Positions 15,921-18,244 of a DNA stretch of 18,244 nt are shown piece after piece. Position numbers and translations under genes: made by a program. How positions within the stretch are numbered: position 1 is the first letter of the stretch; every line of letters starts with the position of its first letter. This stretch comes from UBA927 sp964361785 (GTDB lineage: Bacteria > Patescibacteriota > Microgenomatia > UBA10105 > UBA927): positions 1 through 18,244 of the forward strand of contig CAYIBX010000022.1 in the NCBI GenBank assembly GCA_964361785.1, given 5' to 3'. A model generated the notes under the pieces. It made no database searches and was not told the origin of the DNA. It saw only the letters and a list, made by a program, of their open reading frames with translations.

Positions 15921-16396
15921 GCAGAACGCAAGTGGGATTTACGCTTCTTGAAGTGCTTGTCGCTATGACGACCATCGTCGTCATCATTGGGTTGGCTTCC
16001 GCTAGCTATAGCAAATTTAACCGTAAAGAAACTATAAAACAAGTAGCGTTGACGCTAAAAGCAAATTTACGTGCCATACAATTTAAAGCGATAAATGGCC
16101 AAAAACCAGTAAACGTAATGTGTACGCAGTTGGATGGTTATACCATCTCTTTTACTGCATCATCGTATACATATAGCGCTACCTGTATGCCTCTTGCAGG
16201 TTCAGCACCAAGTACATCTGTAGCACTTCCTCGTGGCGTGTCCTTTTCACCCGTGCCCAGCGCCATTCTCTACAAGGTGCTTGGGAAAGGCACAGATAAA
16301 GCTTCTACCGTAGATATAACAATGAGATTGGGCACTGAAACCTATATAGTACAGGTGAAACCAAACGGCGAGATCGTCGATGCGGGGTTCCAGTAG
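15917..16396 (+). CDS. minor pilin, GspH/FimT-like
   Basis: A prepilin of 159 residues. The leader MSRTQVG is followed by FTLLEVLVAMTTIVVIIGLA with Glu5. The domain after the helix has the GspH/FimT look: residues KQVALTLKANLRAIQFKAI continue the helix, and a beta-rich part ends near KPNGEIVDAGFQ. Two cysteines are present (VMCTQ, ATCMP). The start overlaps the previous stop (ATGA), which points to coupled translation. Proteins of this type form the priming tip complex of pili. The exact subfamily is judged from overall pattern only. Confidence 0.85.
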   Translation: MSRTQVGFTLLEVLVAMTTIVVIIGLASASYSKFNRKETIKQVALTLKANLRAIQFKAINGQKPVNVMCTQLDGYTISFTASSYTYSATCMPLAGSAPSTSVALPRGVSFSPVPSAILYKVLGKGTDKASTVDITMRLGTETYIVQVKPNGEIVDAGFQ

Positions 16397-16409
16397 GAGT
16401 GTATCTTTT

Positions 16410-16853
16410 ATGGCGCAAAAAGATCGCTTTAGTCATGTATCAAAAGGCCAATCACTTATAGAGATGCTTGTTGTGTTAAGCATGGTTATGGTATTGGTCA
16501 CCAGTATAGTAGTGGGAAGTACGGTGAGTTTACGAAATCAGCAAGTAAGTAGCGATCGAGATACGGGACTTAAATACGCACAGCAAGGTATGGAGATCGT
16601 CAGATCACTTCGGGATAGGAGTTGGGAATCATTTGCCGTATACACTGGGAGCTATTGTTTGGATGAAACGAGCACCTTTACACCGTTAGTCGATACGTGT
16701 ACCACGCTGCTTGATGATGTATATGAGCGAGTGGTTACCTTTACGTGGGATGCTGACAACCAGCGTATGGGGGTTACGATGGTGGTATCGTGGAATTTGG
16801 GTGCCACGCCGTATTCGACAACACTTGATACGTATTATACGAATTGGAAATAG
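16410..16853 (+). CDS. minor pilin, PilV/GspI-like
   Basis: A prepilin of 147 residues from the chosen start. The leader MAQKDRFSHVSKG is longer than in the neighbours. The mature start QSLIEMLVVLSMVMVLVTSIVV keeps Glu5 but has Gln at +1 instead of Phe or Met. The residues after the helix (QQGMEIVRSLRDRSWESF) are typical of PilV/GspI-like minor pilins. An ATG at 16380 in the same frame also exists inside the previous gene. The ATG at 16410 is preferred because AGGAG lies ten bases upstream and it avoids a 17-base overlap. Two cysteines are present (YCLDE, DTCTT). Confidence 0.85.
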   Translation: MAQKDRFSHVSKGQSLIEMLVVLSMVMVLVTSIVVGSTVSLRNQQVSSDRDTGLKYAQQGMEIVRSLRDRSWESFAVYTGSYCLDETSTFTPLVDTCTTLLDDVYERVVTFTWDADNQRMGVTMVVSWNLGATPYSTTLDTYYTNWK

Positions 16854-16863
16854 TATTATAGTT

Positions 16864-17403
16864 ATGAAATACAGACGAATACAACATGGGTTTACTCTAA
16901 TAGAGATTATCGTCTCACTGGGCATTTTAGCTATATTAGGGTTGGTTCTGACGCAATCGTTTGTGACCTCTGTGCGTACAACGAGCAAAGGTGAAATTAC
17001 GCAAGAAGTCATGCAAAATGGTAATTTGGTGGTGGAAACTGTCTCGCGGATGATTCTGAATGCAACCAATGTAGAGTCGCTATGTACTGTCGCTGGCGTA
17101 AATTCATCAAGTCTGGTGTTGACTAACAATGACACCAGTCAAAGCACCATTAGTTGCGTATCAAACAGTGGAGTATTCCGTATCGCGTCTACTACCACTG
17201 GAGTTGTATCGTATCTAACGAGCGACGCGTTAACCCTAAGTGGCGCCACGTGTGATGTTGCACTTGTCTTTACCTGTCAAGTCATAGGTGACGCGAACAA
17301 AAAAATTAACATGAGCTTCTCGCTGTCTCAAAAGAATGCAAACGTCGGTGCGTTTGATGCAGCATCTTCACCGTTTGAATTGACGATTACGACGAGAAAT
17401 TAA
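16864..17403 (+). CDS. minor pilin, PilW/GspJ-like
   Basis: A prepilin of 179 residues. The leader MKYRRIQHG is followed by FTLIEIIVSLGILAILGLVL with Glu5. The following EVMQNGNLVVETVSRMILNA and the beta-rich Ser/Thr-rich remainder resemble PilW/GspJ minor pilins. Four cysteines are present (LCTVA, SCVSN, TCDVA, TCQVI). The frame stays open upstream into the previous gene, but the ATG at 16864 gives a normal prepilin leader. It lies ten bases after the previous stop, with no Shine-Dalgarno site. It is last of the pilin series. No terminator is seen before the next promoter. Confidence 0.87.
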   Translation: MKYRRIQHGFTLIEIIVSLGILAILGLVLTQSFVTSVRTTSKGEITQEVMQNGNLVVETVSRMILNATNVESLCTVAGVNSSSLVLTNNDTSQSTISCVSNSGVFRIASTTTGVVSYLTSDALTLSGATCDVALVFTCQVIGDANKKINMSFSLSQKNANVGAFDAASSPFELTITTRN

Positions 17404-17428
17404 AACGAAGGCATAAAAGGGTGTGTGA

Positions 17429-17437
17429 TGCTATAAT
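17429..17437 (+). promoter_or_regulatory. consensus extended -10 promoter of the DUF6922/AbiEii module
   Basis: TGC followed by TATAAT (17432-17437) is a perfect extended -10. Transcription is expected seven bases downstream, exactly at the ATG at 17444, so the mRNA should be leaderless. No convincing -35 is present, which an extended -10 can tolerate. It separates this module from the pilin operon. Confidence 0.6.
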
Positions 17438-17443
17438 ATGAGC

Positions 17444-17674
17444 ATGCGATTACCACGTATTTTATATAAGTATTTTTGGGGAGATAATCTGACTGAACTT
17501 GCATGGCCAATACATAGAAAATATATTATTCAAACTTTATTAGAAAAAGGAAACACGCACGCAATTAAGTGGCTATTAGATATCGTAAGCCAGAAAGAGC
17601 TGTATTCGATACTTAACACATTAAGATTATCAAAAAAATCTTATAATTTCTGGAAACAGTATTTGGTGCAATAG
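17444..17674 (+). CDS. DUF6922-type protein, probable antitoxin of an AbiEii-type pair
   Basis: A protein of 76 residues with the pattern of the DUF6922 family: an N-terminal LYKYFWGDNLTELAWPIHRK, then IIQTLLEKGNTHAIKWLL, and a C-terminal RLSKKSYNFWKQYL. Such small proteins are found next to AbiEii-like nucleotidyltransferases, where they are assumed to be the antitoxin. An ATG at 17438 in the same frame would add two residues, but it lies directly against the -10 hexamer. The ATG at 17444 coincides with the predicted transcription start and is preferred. The toxin-like gene follows after three bases. The antitoxin role is inferred from position and family. Confidence 0.75.
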   Translation: MRLPRILYKYFWGDNLTELAWPIHRKYIIQTLLEKGNTHAIKWLLDIVSQKELYSILNTLRLSKKSYNFWKQYLVQ

Positions 17675-17677
17675 TAC

Positions 17678-18211
17678 ATGAAAAAGAATACTGACTTATT
17701 TTTAGACACACTTCCCAAGAAAACCGATCTCTTGATTGCTGATTTTCAAAAGCATTTACAACCCTTTTTGAAGAATTTTTATTTATCAGGAGGAACTGCT
17801 CTTTCACTGCAGATTGGACATAGAGAATCGGAGGATTTAGATTTTTTTTCCGAAAAAGATTTTGATCCAATACTCATTGAGCAAGAGTTAAGAAAGATCG
17901 GCGACTTAGAACAAACCGAACTCGATAAAAATACGCTCAATACGTATCTAGAGGAAGTTAAGCTGCAGTTTTTGGGATATCCGTATAGGCTCCTTGAACC
18001 ACTTCATGATTGGCATGGTATACAAATAAGCTCTGTCATCGATATAGCGTGTACAAAATTACAAACTGTGGGAATGAGAGGGAGTAAAAAAGATTTTGTT
18101 GATATTTATTTTATTCTACAGCAGTTCACGTTACAAGAATTGCTTCGGGCAGTAGAAAAGAAATATGCTGCCGTCGATTACAATATCACGCATGGGTCTA
18201 GAGTACTTTAG
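17678..18211 (+). CDS. nucleotidyltransferase of the AbiEii/AbiGii toxin family
   Basis: A protein of 177 residues with the minimal nucleotidyltransferase signature: FYLSGGTALSLQIGHRESED, where GGTAL is at 38-42, His48-Arg49 follow, and the metal-binding pair Asp53/Asp55 lies in SEDLDFF. IDIACTKLQTVGMRGSKKDF with KKDFVD (137-142) is the second conserved block. AbiEii-type enzymes transfer nucleotides to tRNA or other targets and act as toxins in abortive infection or toxin-antitoxin systems. The target of this one is unknown. It is read with the DUF6922 gene. The C-terminus VDYNITHGSRVL seems shorter than in relatives, which usually continue after the NxxH region. A late frameshift is possible. 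Confidence 0.8.
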   Translation: MKKNTDLFLDTLPKKTDLLIADFQKHLQPFLKNFYLSGGTALSLQIGHRESEDLDFFSEKDFDPILIEQELRKIGDLEQTELDKNTLNTYLEEVKLQFLGYPYRLLEPLHDWHGIQISSVIDIACTKLQTVGMRGSKKDFVDIYFILQQFTLQELLRAVEKKYAAVDYNITHGSRVL

Positions 18212-18242
18212 AGCGGATTTTCTCTAAAATTCTTGAGCAAAC
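18198..18242 (-). CDS. possible 3' end of a convergent gene at the window edge (partial)
   Basis: The minus strand is open from the window edge to a TAG at 18200-18198, encoding VCSRILEKIRSKVL. The composition is plausible for a protein C-terminus, and it would overlap the end of the nucleotidyltransferase gene by 14 bases. Only 14 codons are visible, so this may be chance. Confidence 0.15.
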   Translation of the reverse strand, partial: VCSRILEKIRSKVL

Positions 18243-18244
18243 TC

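Noticed and set aside
16711..16863. Upstream extension of the PilW-like frame into the previous pilin gene
   Set aside because: It would bury the prepilin leader deep inside the protein. The ATG at 16864 gives a normal leader and cleavage site.
18207..18228. Seven-pair AT-rich inverted repeat (TTTAGAG / CTCTAAA) after the nucleotidyltransferase, as a terminator
   Set aside because: The stem is weak and only a poor T-stretch (ATTCTT) follows, so termination cannot be supported.
1..18244. CRISPR array, tRNA, rRNA or insertion sequence
   Set aside because: No regularly spaced repeats, cloverleaf-like genes, transposase motifs or flanking inverted repeats were seen on reading both strands.

Overview
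The window looks like a chromosomal piece of a small-genome bacterium of the Patescibacteria (CPR) type. The reasons are circumstantial. The pilin leaders and DTKRKSD-type helices resemble those of that group. The genes are short and tightly packed, and several lack a Shine-Dalgarno site. A compact type IV pilus (T4P) locus sits next to gyrase genes. UGA is used as an ordinary stop codon (for example at the ends of pilC, pilD and one pilin), so this is not a UGA-recoding lineage such as Gracilibacteria. GC content is moderate by eye. The taxonomic call is an inference.

Left part (1-5924, minus strand): a replication and topology block. Reading on the minus strand the order is a delta'-like clamp-loader subunit gene, then gyrB, ppa (inorganic pyrophosphatase) and gyrA, with a possible 47-codon ORF after gyrA. 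gyrB has its own near-consensus promoter and a GC-rich hairpin at the very start of its predicted leader. ppa lies between the two gyrase genes with almost no spacing.

Middle part (6001-12574, plus strand): a divergent T4P operon with pilB (assembly ATPase), pilT (retraction ATPase), pilC (platform protein) and a separately promoted, strongly initiated prepilin that is the best major-pilin candidate. It is followed by a large GT-C-fold membrane protein of the DUF2723/TMEM260 type carrying a TPR-like tail. A second large membrane protein of the YfhO type lies convergent to it, and the two coding regions overlap by 68 bases tail to tail.

Right part (14734-17403, plus strand): prepilin peptidase pilD, then four minor or pseudo-pilins (GspG-, GspH-, PilV/GspI- and PilW/GspJ-like). 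The first two are coupled by ATGA stop/start overlaps. Together with pilB/T/C and the first pilin this makes a nearly complete pilus biogenesis set. The alignment-complex genes (pilM/N/O) and a secretin are absent from the window. The two sugar-transferase-like membrane proteins in the locus suggest, without proving, glycosylation of the pilus or surface.

The right end (17444-18211) holds a two-gene toxin-antitoxin-like module, a DUF6922 protein and an AbiEii-type nucleotidyltransferase. It is read from a consensus extended -10 promoter placed so that the mRNA should be leaderless. No rRNA, tRNA, CRISPR array or insertion sequence was seen. No gene-free stretch exceeds about 180 bases.
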